DNA from: Marinobacter sp. BW6
GTDB lineage: Bacteria; Pseudomonadota; Gammaproteobacteria; Pseudomonadales; Oleiphilaceae
Direction: 5' to 3'
DNA: 64,000 bases
Assembly: GCF_008107725.1 (NCBI RefSeq)
Contig: NZ_VIRN01000064.1
Location: 620,001 to 684,000 of the forward strand
Each line of letters opens with the position of its first letter. Position 1 is the first letter of the stretch. The position numbers and the translations under genes are program-made. Below the pieces are notes generated by a model that was given only the letters and a program-made list of their open reading frames with translations, made no database searches and had not been told where the DNA came from. Positions 8,619 through 17,450 of this stretch are shown here, in pieces.

Positions 8619-9365
8619 TCAGTTTGGCTGACGGTTATCACCGTAGATCTTTTCCAGAGTCCGGATCTGCGGTTGCCATTGGTGCAGCCAATTTTTGATG
8701 TCTTTGGGAATCCGGGCAGATTTTGGCCAGGGCACTGGGTACTGTGCTGGCTGGAACATGGGGGCAAACAGAGCGGCCGCGGTCAGGTCAGCACGGGTGA
8801 ACTGGTCGCCAGCCAGGAAAGGGCGTTCAGCGTATATAGCGGCAAGCTCGGTGAGTAATTCCTCCATCACTTGCCGAGACGTTTCAGACGTTTTCTCGTT
8901 GATTTTCATCCATTGGCGCATCACTTCATCAACCCGGCTGAAAGCCAGGCTAAGCAGTATCCGGTTATAGAACGGCGTACCAGCAGCCAGCATCGGCACC
9001 ACGATTTTGGGGCGTTTCAGAAAGTGGTGGTAGGAGTAGCAGCGAATAGCCGGGCCCGCTTCCTCGTCGAGCCGACGCTCCCAGGCCAGAGCTTGTTCGC
9101 GAATTTCCGGGTCCGCTGGTGTCAGGGAATGCTCTGGGAAGGTCTGATCCAGATAATCCAGGATGGCGGCTGATCCCTGAACCACCTGGCCATCGTGTTC
9201 CAGCACTGGAACCGAAGATGCCTCGCCGGTCAGCTTCCGGATGGTTTTTACATGCTGTCCGGGCAGCAGGTTCACCGTTTCATAGTTGAGCCCTTTGTAG
9301 TCCAGAGCCCAACGGATCTTCTCGCAGTAGTGCGAAATGGCAAATTGGTAAAGTTTCAGCGCCAT
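8619..9365 (-). CDS. glutathione S-transferase family protein
   Basis: A 248-residue GST. The N-terminal thioredoxin-like domain (LYQFAISHYCEKIRWAL, about 1-80) carries the CEKI/CxxR-type catalytic region, and the second half is the all-helical C-terminal domain. The start at 9365 is preferred because AAGGAG sits 9 bases before it; the in-frame ATG at 9374 touches that motif. It lies upstream of the fatty-acid hydroxylase on the same strand with a 107-base gap, so linkage is possible but not shown. Confidence 0.9.
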   Translation of the reverse strand: MALKLYQFAISHYCEKIRWALDYKGLNYETVNLLPGQHVKTIRKLTGEASSVPVLEHDGQVVQGSAAILDYLDQTFPEHSLTPADPEIREQALAWERRLDEEAGPAIRCYSYHHFLKRPKIVVPMLAAGTPFYNRILLSLAFSRVDEVMRQWMKINEKTSETSRQVMEELLTELAAIYAERPFLAGDQFTRADLTAAALFAPMFQPAQYPVPWPKSARIPKDIKNWLHQWQPQIRTLEKIYGDNRQPN

Positions 9366-9504
9366 ATAGGTCATCTCCTTGAATCAGAGTTCTAGCATAC
9401 TGCCGGTGAGGCGGTATAAGAAGCCTCGTCGAATACTCACGGTGGCCTCATCAGTCGTTGGGTTTTAAACTTAAGACCGAAAACATGCCTAAAGGGAACT
9501 GACC

Positions 9505-10479
9505 ATGTACTCACGACGAGTTTTGATGTTGTCCGTCGTCACTGCGGCGGGCCTTGCCATCTCTGCCTGCTCCTCACTACCCGAAACCAGCCAGCCGTTT
9601 TCCGGCAGCTATGCGTGCGGGCAGCTCGATATAGCCGTATCCGGTAGTGACGACAGTGATCTGATCAGTGTTGATTATCTGGATCGGAGGGTTCTGCTTA
9701 AACCCGACGTAAGCGCCTCGGGGGCATTGTATGTTGCCCCCGGCAATGACCAGACCCGCTTCTGGAGTAAGGGTGAAAAAGCGACCCTGACAATACAGGG
9801 GCAAACGTATCCGGAATGTTTGCAGGCCGGGGATCTGGAAATGCCGTTTGAGGCGCGGGGCAATGAGCCTTTCTGGCACGCGACGATTGAGGGAGGCGAA
9901 CTGTTGTTAACGCGCCCCTACGAGGAAGAGAGGACCCGCCGTGTTCCGGTTGAACTGAAAGTAGCCAACCGGCACGGCCGGGAATTTGCGGCCACCCTGG
10001 ATGATCTGCCCATCAGGCTCACGGTGGCCAGACAGCTCTGTCAAGACAGCATGTCCGGAGCTCAATACCCGGCGCAGGTGCGCCTGGTGGTCGGTAGTGA
10101 TGAATTCACCGGCTGTGGCGGCGAGCGCGAACGCCTCTTTCAGGGAGCGGTCTGGGTTGTTGAAGATCTTGCGGGCACAGGCATCATTGACCGTTCGCGG
10201 ATCACCATTGAGTTTCTTGAAGGTAACCGGATCGCCGGTCGGGCTTCGTGCAACCGATACACCGGCAGCTATCAGCTCAGGGGCGAAGGCATTGCCATCG
10301 GGCCATTGGCATCAACCCGGATGGCCTGCGCGCCCGCGCTGATGAATCAGGAGGATCGGTTCCTCACCCTGCTGGATCAGGTGACGTCAGTGCGTATCGG
10401 CCAACACGGCGAGCTGCTTCTGTCGACAGCCAACGGCGGGACGATACGGGCTTTTCAGTCCGACCATGGAAGTCCGTAA
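9505..10479 (+). CDS. three-domain lipoprotein: MliC-like, COG3650-like and META domains
   Basis: A 324-residue lipoprotein with lipobox AISAC (Cys22). Residues about 35-115 resemble the MliC lysozyme-inhibitor fold (SYACGQLDIAV ... FWSKGEKATLTIQG). Residues about 116-205 match the COG3650-type membrane domain (RGNEPFWHATIEGGELLL). The last 110 residues form a META/HslJ domain (WVVEDLAGTGIIDRSRITIEF, GRASCNRYTGSYQL, ASTRMACAP). Cysteines in the MliC-like and META parts could form disulfides in the periplasm. A role in envelope protection is inferred from the domains. Its 3' end overlaps the convergent gene by 25 bases. Confidence 0.85.
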   Translation: MYSRRVLMLSVVTAAGLAISACSSLPETSQPFSGSYACGQLDIAVSGSDDSDLISVDYLDRRVLLKPDVSASGALYVAPGNDQTRFWSKGEKATLTIQGQTYPECLQAGDLEMPFEARGNEPFWHATIEGGELLLTRPYEEERTRRVPVELKVANRHGREFAATLDDLPIRLTVARQLCQDSMSGAQYPAQVRLVVGSDEFTGCGGERERLFQGAVWVVEDLAGTGIIDRSRITIEFLEGNRIAGRASCNRYTGSYQLRGEGIAIGPLASTRMACAPALMNQEDRFLTLLDQVTSVRIGQHGELLLSTANGGTIRAFQSDHGSP

Positions 10480-11291
10480 AGGGCCAGTATTTCCGCTACC
10501 CGCCCTGAACGCTGCAGGGCTTTTGCTCCTTCTGACAGGAGCGCTGCGAGTTCGGGAGAGTCCTTGCCAACAGGTGAAAAAGCAATATAAAGAGGTGACT
10601 CATGTATCACCGCGGCCATTTTCAAGGTCTCGCTGCGGTCCAGCTTCAGTTGCCTTTCCATGACATAGCGGTCTTCCGGGAACACATCGGAGCGCCTCTG
10701 TTCCAGTAGTTCAATAGCCCTGCTCAAAGGCGCGGGGCCGGACAGAATCCAGACCCGCTCGGGACTGTTCTGGTAACGGACGATATAGTCGTCCAGATCC
10801 GGAGAGTAGGCGTAGCCGTTTATCGCCAGCAGAGTGAGCGTTTCAAGCGATTCGATGCCAGTATATTGCCAGTTGTTATCCGGGTGGGTGTAGAGCGCAA
10901 TGGTGGAGTAACCAATGGCGGCATCGGGAAACACGAAATCCGGAGCATCGCCGGGCAGTGCGCCGACAACCGCGTCTACATGGCCGTCTCGGGCCTGCTG
11001 TAGCGCTCTTGCCCAGCTCATGTTGACATACTCCAGATCAATTCCAGCCAGGCCAAAGGCTTCCCTGGCGATGTCGATCATATAGCCTTCCTGCTCGGAG
11101 CCTGCGTCACAGTTGTGCGGGCACCAGGGGTCTGCGGCAACGACGATACTCTGACGAGGTTGAATCGGGGCCGGTGTCGGGGCGGGTTCTGCTGCCTTGG
11201 CGACTGTTTCAGGAACCAGGTCTGGCGGGTCTTCCGGCTGCGAACAGCCGGCGAGAAAAAGTGCCAGGAAGAAGGCCAGGGTCTTTGCCAT
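10455..11291 (-). CDS. solute-binding-protein-like lipoprotein (periplasmic binding fold, family 3)
   Basis: A 278-residue lipoprotein with lipobox LAGC (Cys16), then a Pro/Ala-rich linker to about residue 45. A type-2 periplasmic binding domain follows (SIVVAADPWCPHNCDAGS, EGYMIDIAREAFGLAGIDLEYVNMSWARAL). Such proteins bind amino acids or act as sensory or lytic-enzyme domains. No permease or ATPase gene for it is adjacent, so a transport role is unproven. The ligand is unknown. The ribosome-binding site is weak. Confidence 0.8.
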   Translation of the reverse strand: MAKTLAFFLALFLAGCSQPEDPPDLVPETVAKAAEPAPTPAPIQPRQSIVVAADPWCPHNCDAGSEQEGYMIDIAREAFGLAGIDLEYVNMSWARALQQARDGHVDAVVGALPGDAPDFVFPDAAIGYSTIALYTHPDNNWQYTGIESLETLTLLAINGYAYSPDLDDYIVRYQNSPERVWILSGPAPLSRAIELLEQRRSDVFPEDRYVMERQLKLDRSETLKMAAVIHESPLYIAFSPVGKDSPELAALLSEGAKALQRSGRVAEILALYGLPWSD

Positions 11292-11374
11292 GGTGATAAA
11301 ACCGGTATGCCGCGAACGACGGCTGCACCTAAAGCATAGACCCTGGCAATGCGTTTGTAATGTCCGGGAGTGAA

Positions 11375-12433
11375 CTACGCCGCGTTTTTATTCCTTTCAG
11401 CGGACGCTGCCGTTGGCACCAGTGCACGGGCCAGGTCCTTCATATGCAGTGTGCCAATGTGCTCGCCGTCCCTTACCACGCGGAAATTCAGGGCCATGTC
11501 GCCCTCTGACTTTAAAAGTACCGACTCCAGGTTGTCGTTCTCGGCGATATCGCCGGCAAAGTCCGTGTCACCGTCGTCCGGTTGACTCATGACAGACCGA
11601 ACCCTGAGAACCCGGGCCCGGTTGATATCACTGATGAAGTCGACAATATACGGATCTCCGGGGTTGAGCAGAATCTCCTGGGGATCCCCCTGCTGGACCA
11701 CCTCACCGTCTTTCAAAATGACCAGATGATCCGCCAGTTTCAGTGCTTCATCCAGATCGTGGGTGATGAACACGATGGTCTTCTGCAGTTCTTCCTGAAG
11801 CTCAAGCAGAAGGTCCTGCATATCTGAACGTATCAGGGGGTCGAGGGCCGAGAACGCCTCATCCATCAGCATGATTGGCGCATCGGATACCAGTGCCCGG
11901 GCAATGCCCACACGCTGCTGCATGCCGCCGGACAGCTGGTGGGGATACTGATATTCGTTCCCTTCCAGGCCCACCCGCGCGAGCCATTTGCGGGCATCGG
12001 CCTCAAAGTCTGCTGTGGTGTAGCCGCGGATATCCTTGGCCATGCCGGCGTTTTCCAGAACCGTCTTGTGAGGCAGGAGGGCGAACTTCTGGAACACCAT
12101 CGACATGCGCTCCCGGCGCAGCTTGCGCAGCTGCTCCCCGGTATAGTTCATGATGTCTTCGTCGTCGACGCGGATCTCCCCGGCGGTGGGGTCGATCAGT
12201 CGGTTGAGGTGCCGGATCAGAGTGGATTTCCCGGAGCCCGAGAGCCCCATGATGACGGTGATTTCGCCATCTTTCATGTCCACGTTGATATCCCTGAGAC
12301 CGAGGACGTGTCTCTGCTGTTCCAGCAGATCGGCTTTGCCCATGCCTTTGCGGACATGTTCCAGGGCAACATCCGGGGTCGGGCCGAAGATCTTGTACAG
12401 GTTTCGGATCGAAATCTTGATGTTTTTCGCCAT
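11375..12433 (-). CDS. proV: glycine betaine/proline ABC transporter ATP-binding protein
   Basis: ATPase of the compatible-solute importer, 352 aa. It has the ProV-type N-terminal extension ahead of Walker A (GLSGSGKST, 63-71). The signature LSGGMQQR and Walker B IMLMDEAFSALDP follow, and a CBS-like C-terminal part is shorter than in E. coli ProV. The start at 12433 has AGGAAA 7 bases upstream; a GTG at 12448 overlaps the proW stop but has no such support. It is third in the order proX-proW-proV, with about 10 bases to proW. Confidence 0.93.
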   Translation of the reverse strand: MAKNIKISIRNLYKIFGPTPDVALEHVRKGMGKADLLEQQRHVLGLRDINVDMKDGEITVIMGLSGSGKSTLIRHLNRLIDPTAGEIRVDDEDIMNYTGEQLRKLRRERMSMVFQKFALLPHKTVLENAGMAKDIRGYTTADFEADARKWLARVGLEGNEYQYPHQLSGGMQQRVGIARALVSDAPIMLMDEAFSALDPLIRSDMQDLLLELQEELQKTIVFITHDLDEALKLADHLVILKDGEVVQQGDPQEILLNPGDPYIVDFISDINRARVLRVRSVMSQPDDGDTDFAGDIAENDNLESVLLKSEGDMALNFRVVRDGEHIGTLHMKDLARALVPTAASAERNKNAA

Positions 12434-12444
12434 GGTGGCTTTCC

Positions 12445-13479
12445 TCACTGCTTCTGAGACACGTTGATGCGCGCCAGGGACGCCTTGGTAACCCGGTCGA
12501 GAATAACCGCCAGGATTACGATGCCAAGGCCAGATACCAGGCCAACACCGAGTTCCAGATTACGGATACCCCGGAGGACCAGAACGCCAAGCCCGGGTGC
12601 GGACACCAGGGATGCAATCACGACCATGGCAAGACTCATCATGATGGTCTGGTTGACCCCGGCCATGATGTTGGGCAGCGCCAGTGGAATCTGCACCTTG
12701 TAGAGTTTCTGTCGGGGTGTCATGCCGAAGGCGTCTGCAGCCTCGATTACGTCCTTGTCCACCAGTCGGATACCCAGGTTGGTCAGCCGGATGACCGGAA
12801 CAATAGCGTAGAGGATGATGGCGATACCATAGAGCTTTGACTCGGTGACACTGAACAGGAAGATAAGCGGGATCAGGTACACAAAGGGTGGCAGGGTCTG
12901 GAGCATGTCCAGAACCGGTATGATCATTCGTTGCAACGAATTGCTGCGGGCCATGGCGATGCCTATGGGTACACCGAGCAACACACAGAGGAAGGCGCAG
13001 ACGAATATGATCGCCAGGGTTTGCATGGCGTAATCATAATGGTCGATGAACGCCAGCAGCACGATACTGCCGCCAACAAACAGCATCAATTTCCAGGATT
13101 TGGTGACAAGGTAAACAACCGCCAATAACAGTGGAATCACGATCCACCAGGGCGTGTTCAGCATGGCGTAAAGTGCCCCATCCAAAAACCAGCTGAGCGG
13201 TTGGGTTAACGGATCGAGAACCAGGCTGAGACTGTCCTTTATTGCCAGAAATCCCTGTTCCAGGCCCTTGGTCAGTTCCCGGGACTGGGGAAAAGCGGCG
13301 CAGGATTCGTTCAGGGCGTCCATGGATGGGAAGGGGAGTTCCCATATCGAGGCCGGTTCGGCGCTCTCTCCCTTGGTCTTGTTCAGCAAGTCAGCCATTG
13401 ACATGGGGCCGGTACTTTTACCCTCCGAGCACCACTGTTCAAGGCCTAACGAAGAAAATAGGGAATCGTAGGTTGCCAT
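12445..13479 (-). CDS. proW: glycine betaine/proline ABC transporter permease
   Basis: Inner-membrane permease, 344 aa. A long N-terminal part (about 1-90) precedes six or seven hydrophobic helices with the ProW-like blocks LPPFVYLIPLIFLF and GMTPRQKLYKVQIPLALPNIMAGVNQT, the EAA loop that contacts ProV. Its role is osmoprotectant uptake. It is separated from proX by 96 bases that hold a strong hairpin, which may set the binding protein to permease ratio. Confidence 0.93.
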   Translation of the reverse strand: MATYDSLFSSLGLEQWCSEGKSTGPMSMADLLNKTKGESAEPASIWELPFPSMDALNESCAAFPQSRELTKGLEQGFLAIKDSLSLVLDPLTQPLSWFLDGALYAMLNTPWWIVIPLLLAVVYLVTKSWKLMLFVGGSIVLLAFIDHYDYAMQTLAIIFVCAFLCVLLGVPIGIAMARSNSLQRMIIPVLDMLQTLPPFVYLIPLIFLFSVTESKLYGIAIILYAIVPVIRLTNLGIRLVDKDVIEAADAFGMTPRQKLYKVQIPLALPNIMAGVNQTIMMSLAMVVIASLVSAPGLGVLVLRGIRNLELGVGLVSGLGIVILAVILDRVTKASLARINVSQKQ

Positions 13480-13534
13480 GGGCGGTCAGTCTCTCCTGCG
13501 CACGTCTGAAATCAGAACGGTTTTCGGGAAACGG

Positions 13535-13562
13535 CCCGGGACATCCCCAAGGATGCCCCGGG
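13535..13562 (-). promoter_or_regulatory. intercistronic hairpin between proX and proW
   Basis: A 12-bp stem with one mismatch (13535-13546 with 13551-13562) closes a 4-base loop between the proX stop and the proW start. There is no clear T tract on the minus strand, so it looks like an mRNA-stabilising or partial-termination element rather than a full terminator. Confidence 0.55.
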
Positions 13563-13575
13563 AGGGGCAGGTCAA

Positions 13576-14541
13576 TCAGTTAAGAATCTTGGCCAGCCGC
13601 TCTTTCGCAGAGTCGTTCAGCCAGGTTGACCACTCGTCACTGTTGTTGCTGAGGTAGTAAACCGCAGCTTCCTCGCCCGAAGCGTTGTTGGAATCCATCC
13701 AGGCAAGTATTGCGCTCATGGTCTCGGTTTTGAACGTCAGCTTGCTGAGCATCTCGGCCACTTCCGGCTCGCGCTCTTTAAAGCTGGTGGTTATGGACGT
13801 CAGAACCGTCGCCGCCGGGAAGTCCGATACGCCCGGGTTGTCGATGTCCTGCGTTTGGTTTTTCTGGTGCACGTCTGGCTTGATCTCGCCGAGGTCAACC
13901 CGGGTCATGTCGTACTTGCCGAGGGGAACAGTCGGACCCCAGTAGTAGCCGAACCAGGGCTCTTCGTTCTGGACAGCAGAAGCCATGGAAGATGCCAGCG
14001 TTTCACCAGAGCCGTGGTTGAAGACGTCAATGCCGGACTCTTCCAGATCCAGTGCGCGAACCAGGTTGTCACTGACAACGCGGCAACCCCAGCCGTCCGG
14101 ACAGTTGTTGAAACGGCCGCCAACGAGCTCAGGATTGGCCATGATGCCCTCTATGGTCTTCAGTTCCGGATGCTCTTCCGCGAGGTATGTGGGAATCCAC
14201 CAGCCTTCAACGCCGCCCGGATCCAGAACCTTGCCGAGCCGCTCCACCTTGCCCTGTTCTTCCAGACGCAGATAGGCTTCGCCCGCGGAGTTGAGCCATA
14301 GCTCGGTAACAATGTCGGGTTCACCGTTCTCGGCAACCGAGGTTACCGCCGGGACGGTATCGGAAGGAACAATGGTGACGTCACAGCCGTAACCCTGTTC
14401 CATGATGAAGGTGGCCACGTTGGTAACGACGGTGTTGGATGCCCAGTTCATTTCCGTAATGGAAACTTCTCCACACTCAGCCTGAGCCAGGCCGGGAGCT
14501 GAAAGTGCACAAAGCAATGCTGCAGACGTAAGCTTTCGCAT
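13576..14541 (-). CDS. proX: glycine betaine/proline ABC transporter substrate-binding protein
   Basis: Periplasmic binding protein, 321 aa, with signal peptide MRKLTSAALLCALSAPGLAQA. The mature protein has OpuAC/ProX blocks (EMNWASNTVVTNVATFI, GWWIPTYLAEEHPELKTI, EPWFGYYWGPT) whose tryptophans form aromatic cages for quaternary ammonium ligands such as glycine betaine. First gene of proXWV, with a strong AAAGGAG ribosome-binding site. Osmotic induction is likely from function, but no specific operator was identified in the gap upstream. Confidence 0.93.
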   Translation of the reverse strand: MRKLTSAALLCALSAPGLAQAECGEVSITEMNWASNTVVTNVATFIMEQGYGCDVTIVPSDTVPAVTSVAENGEPDIVTELWLNSAGEAYLRLEEQGKVERLGKVLDPGGVEGWWIPTYLAEEHPELKTIEGIMANPELVGGRFNNCPDGWGCRVVSDNLVRALDLEESGIDVFNHGSGETLASSMASAVQNEEPWFGYYWGPTVPLGKYDMTRVDLGEIKPDVHQKNQTQDIDNPGVSDFPAATVLTSITTSFKEREPEVAEMLSKLTFKTETMSAILAWMDSNNASGEEAAVYYLSNNSDEWSTWLNDSAKERLAKILN

Positions 14542-14828
14542 AGTCGCGTCTCCTTTTTAGGGTTTATGTTGCTTGGCGAATTTAGCGGGTACTACGGGGT
14601 CGCGATCGAAAGAGATCGGGTAGAAAGCGATGTTCAGATCACGAATGTGATACAGCAAAACGGGGACGTCTCGGTTAGTACGTAGCTAATAGGATAACCA
14701 TCCATAAACAAGTTACAAGGGTGTTAACAAAAACTGTCACCAAAAAGAACATATTTTTAGGGAGTTCACTGTCAAAAAAATGCAGCAATGGCGGGCTAAA
14801 CTCCCGGTTTTGGAAGCCGGAAAAAGCC

Positions 14829-15929
14829 ATGACAGAGCTTCGTGATCTGACACTGCACACATCGATTACCGTTGAGCAGGCCAGTCGCGACGGCCGGCAG
14901 CGCCGGTTGTTGCGTACCTTTCTGCCTGAGATGGTCGGTCTTGAACGCCTGCTGGCAGAGGCGCCGGAACTCATAACCACGCAAGTAATTGAGCGGGTCG
15001 CGATAAAGGATCTCTCACTGCCTATCTACCGGGTTGATATTGGCTCATCCCGACCGGATGTGCCGGCGGTACTGCTTGTTGGTGGTGTGCACGGGCTTGA
15101 GCGCATTGGCAGCCAGGTGGTGATGGCCTGGCTGAAGTCGCTGCTCGCCAGAGTGACCTGGGACGAACATCTGGCGGGGTTGTTGCAGAAAGTGCGGATT
15201 ACCCTGTTGCCTATTCTCAATCCGGGCGGCATGTACCTGAATCAGCGCAGTAATCCCAATGGCGTGGATCTGATGCGTAATGCGCCCATCACTGCTCAGG
15301 ACCGAAGCGCGTTCCTGCTTGGCGGGCAGCGGTTCTCTCCTCGCTTGCCCTGGTACACCGGAGACCCTGAGCAGGGTATGGAACCCGAAAACCAGGCCCT
15401 GGAAGCGGTGATAAAGGAGCTGCTGTCGGGGCGGCCGTTTAGTGTAGCGCTGGACTGCCACTCCGGTTTCGGTATGCAGGATCAGATCTGGTTTCCCTAT
15501 GCCTACCGGCGCCGACCCATGCGTCGAATCGCTTCGGTCATGGCGTTGAAGCTGATCTGGGAGCAGGCTTATCCCAACCATGATTATCGTTTCGAACCTC
15601 AGTCCCGTCATTATCTCACTCACGGAGATCTGTGGGACTACTTCTACAAACAGGTCAATCGTGAAAACACCGGTGTTTTCCTGCCTCTCACCCTGGAGAT
15701 GGGTTCCTGGCGATGGATCCGAAAACGCCCGCGTCAGCTACTGAGGCTGGATGGTTTTTTCAATCCCCTGGTGCCTCATCGTCACAAGCGGGTTTTGCGC
15801 AGCCATCTGGCCTGGATGGACTTCCTGGTTAACGCCGCGGCCAGCCACGAAAACTGGTTGCCGGTTCGGGAAGAGGAGTCCATGCTGAGGGAAGCCGCGA
15901 TCATGCACTGGTATCGCGATTCTCACTAG
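14829..15929 (+). CDS. M14-family zinc carboxypeptidase / succinylglutamate desuccinylase-like protein
   Basis: A 366-residue metallohydrolase. GGVHGLERIG gives zinc ligands His88 and Glu91, LDCHSGFG gives His211, and LTLEMGSW gives the likely catalytic Glu290. NPGGMYLNQRSNPNGVDLMRN is the substrate-binding block of M14 peptidases, with LMRN in place of the usual LNRN. There is no signal peptide, so probably cytoplasmic. It may act on a peptide or an acyl-amino acid; substrate unknown. The start at 14829 is chosen because the N-terminal extension of the open frame is low-complexity and AT-rich. Confidence 0.85.
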   Translation: MTELRDLTLHTSITVEQASRDGRQRRLLRTFLPEMVGLERLLAEAPELITTQVIERVAIKDLSLPIYRVDIGSSRPDVPAVLLVGGVHGLERIGSQVVMAWLKSLLARVTWDEHLAGLLQKVRITLLPILNPGGMYLNQRSNPNGVDLMRNAPITAQDRSAFLLGGQRFSPRLPWYTGDPEQGMEPENQALEAVIKELLSGRPFSVALDCHSGFGMQDQIWFPYAYRRRPMRRIASVMALKLIWEQAYPNHDYRFEPQSRHYLTHGDLWDYFYKQVNRENTGVFLPLTLEMGSWRWIRKRPRQLLRLDGFFNPLVPHRHKRVLRSHLAWMDFLVNAAASHENWLPVREEESMLREAAIMHWYRDSH

Positions 15930-15970
15930 CGATTCAGTGGGTCTGGGCATTCATCAATCGGAACGTTTGT

Positions 15971-16705
15971 ATGCACTGGATTCTGTTGCGGGGGCTCACG
16001 CGGGAACACGCGCACTGGGGAAGCTTTTCGTCTCAGCTGCGGGAGGTTTTTCCGGATCACCAGTTCCACACGGTGGACCTGCCTGGCACAGGTGTGCACT
16101 ATCGGGAAAGCAGCCCGTCAACCGTGGCGGCTATCCGGGAGAAGGTTTCCAGGCAAGTCAGCCATATACCCGGTCCCTTCAGCATCCTGGCACTCTCGAT
16201 GGGCGGCATGGTGGCTTTGGACTGGGCCCAGCATGCCCCCGAGGGCCAGATTCAGAATCTGGTTCTGATCAACACCAGTTCCGGCTTCAGCCCGCCCTGG
16301 CAACGCATGCGTCCCGGGGCCTGGCCCAGGGTGCTGCGACTATTGGGGCGCCGAGAGCTGTTCGATCGCGAGCGCGACATTCTTCGGCTCACCTCCAATC
16401 GTGAGGTTCCCTTGTCACTGGCCAAGCAGTGGTACAGCATTCAGCGGCAACGCCCGGTCAATTCCCGGAATGCCATCAACCAGTTGACGGCAGCGGCCCG
16501 CTACAAGCCCGGTAAAAAACGCCCGATGTCAGACGCCCTGTTGCTGGCCAGCCGGGGCGACCGTATTGTTCACTGGCGCTGCAGTGCCGCGTTCGAGGAT
16601 CGCTGGCAATGGACCATGAAACTGCACCCGGATGCGGGCCATGACCTTCCCCTCGACGATCCGGAGTGGATTATCCAGCAGATCCGCAACTGGCTGCCCC
16701 GGTAA
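15971..16705 (+). CDS. alpha/beta hydrolase
   Basis: A 244-residue single-domain alpha/beta hydrolase. LRGLTREHAHWGSF is the oxyanion region, LALSMGGM holds the nucleophile serine (SxSxG-like, about residue 98), SRGDRIV holds the acid and DAGHDLPLDDP the histidine. There is no signal peptide. The start has only a weak ribosome-binding site (GGAACG). It follows the M14-like gene by 41 bases on the same strand, so the two may be co-transcribed. Substrate unknown. Confidence 0.85.
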   Translation: MHWILLRGLTREHAHWGSFSSQLREVFPDHQFHTVDLPGTGVHYRESSPSTVAAIREKVSRQVSHIPGPFSILALSMGGMVALDWAQHAPEGQIQNLVLINTSSGFSPPWQRMRPGAWPRVLRLLGRRELFDRERDILRLTSNREVPLSLAKQWYSIQRQRPVNSRNAINQLTAAARYKPGKKRPMSDALLLASRGDRIVHWRCSAAFEDRWQWTMKLHPDAGHDLPLDDPEWIIQQIRNWLPR

Positions 16706-16796
16706 CGCCGGTTGCTTGACGCAACTCTTCTTTCCGGTCAGTCTTCTCGTTTTCAAACGCCAAAGCCGGCATTGATAAGGAACGGAGCTGATAATA

Positions 16797-17414
16797 ATGA
16801 AAATCTTCGAAACCAAAACCGCCCCCAACCCCCGTCGCGTCCGTATGTTTATGGCCGAGAAGGGCCTGCTGGACAAGGCCGAATTCATCGAAATCGACCT
16901 GCAGAAGGGCGAAAACCTGACCCCGGAATTTGTCGCCCGTAATCCGATGAAGAAAGTGCCGGTGATGGAGCTGGATGATGGCACCGCCATCGCCGAGACC
17001 ATGGCAATTTGCCGCTATTTCGAAGAAAGCTACCCGGATACGCCGAGCCTGCTGGGCGATACCCCGCTGGAAAAGGCGCAGCTTGAACAATGGCTGCGCT
17101 GGATCGAGCTGTTCTTCTTTATGCCCACTGGTATGTGTTTCCAGCACACCACCGGCTATTTCAAGGACCGGATGAACCCGATCAAGGAATGGGGCGAAGA
17201 GTGTGGCAAGAGCGTGGAGAAGTTCATGCACTTTCTCGACAAGCAGCTCGACGGAAAAGAATACATCTGCTGCGACCGGTTCACCGCCGCCGATATCAAT
17301 GCCTTCACGACGGTGGCGTTTGCCCGGGTGGTGGGTATTCGGATCAAGCCGGAGCAGGCCAACCTGCAGGCTTGGTATGACCGCATCAAGGAACGCCCCT
17401 CTGCCCAGGTATGA
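16797..17414 (+). CDS. glutathione S-transferase family protein
   Basis: A 205-residue GST. The N-terminal thioredoxin fold (FETKTAPNPRRVRMFMAEKG, PMKKVPVMELDDGTAIAETMAI) has the cis-Pro VPV and the glutathione-binding E-T/S-x pattern. A helical C-terminal domain follows. The ribosome-binding site GGAG lies about 9 bases before the ATG. It does not resemble the GST at 8.6-9.4 kb beyond the fold. It stands 36 bases ahead of the DUF4202 gene and is probably in the same unit. Confidence 0.92.
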   Translation: MKIFETKTAPNPRRVRMFMAEKGLLDKAEFIEIDLQKGENLTPEFVARNPMKKVPVMELDDGTAIAETMAICRYFEESYPDTPSLLGDTPLEKAQLEQWLRWIELFFFMPTGMCFQHTTGYFKDRMNPIKEWGEECGKSVEKFMHFLDKQLDGKEYICCDRFTAADINAFTTVAFARVVGIRIKPEQANLQAWYDRIKERPSAQV

Positions 17415-17450
17415 GGCCCAGGCTACCCCAAAACTGGAAGAGAGACCTTA

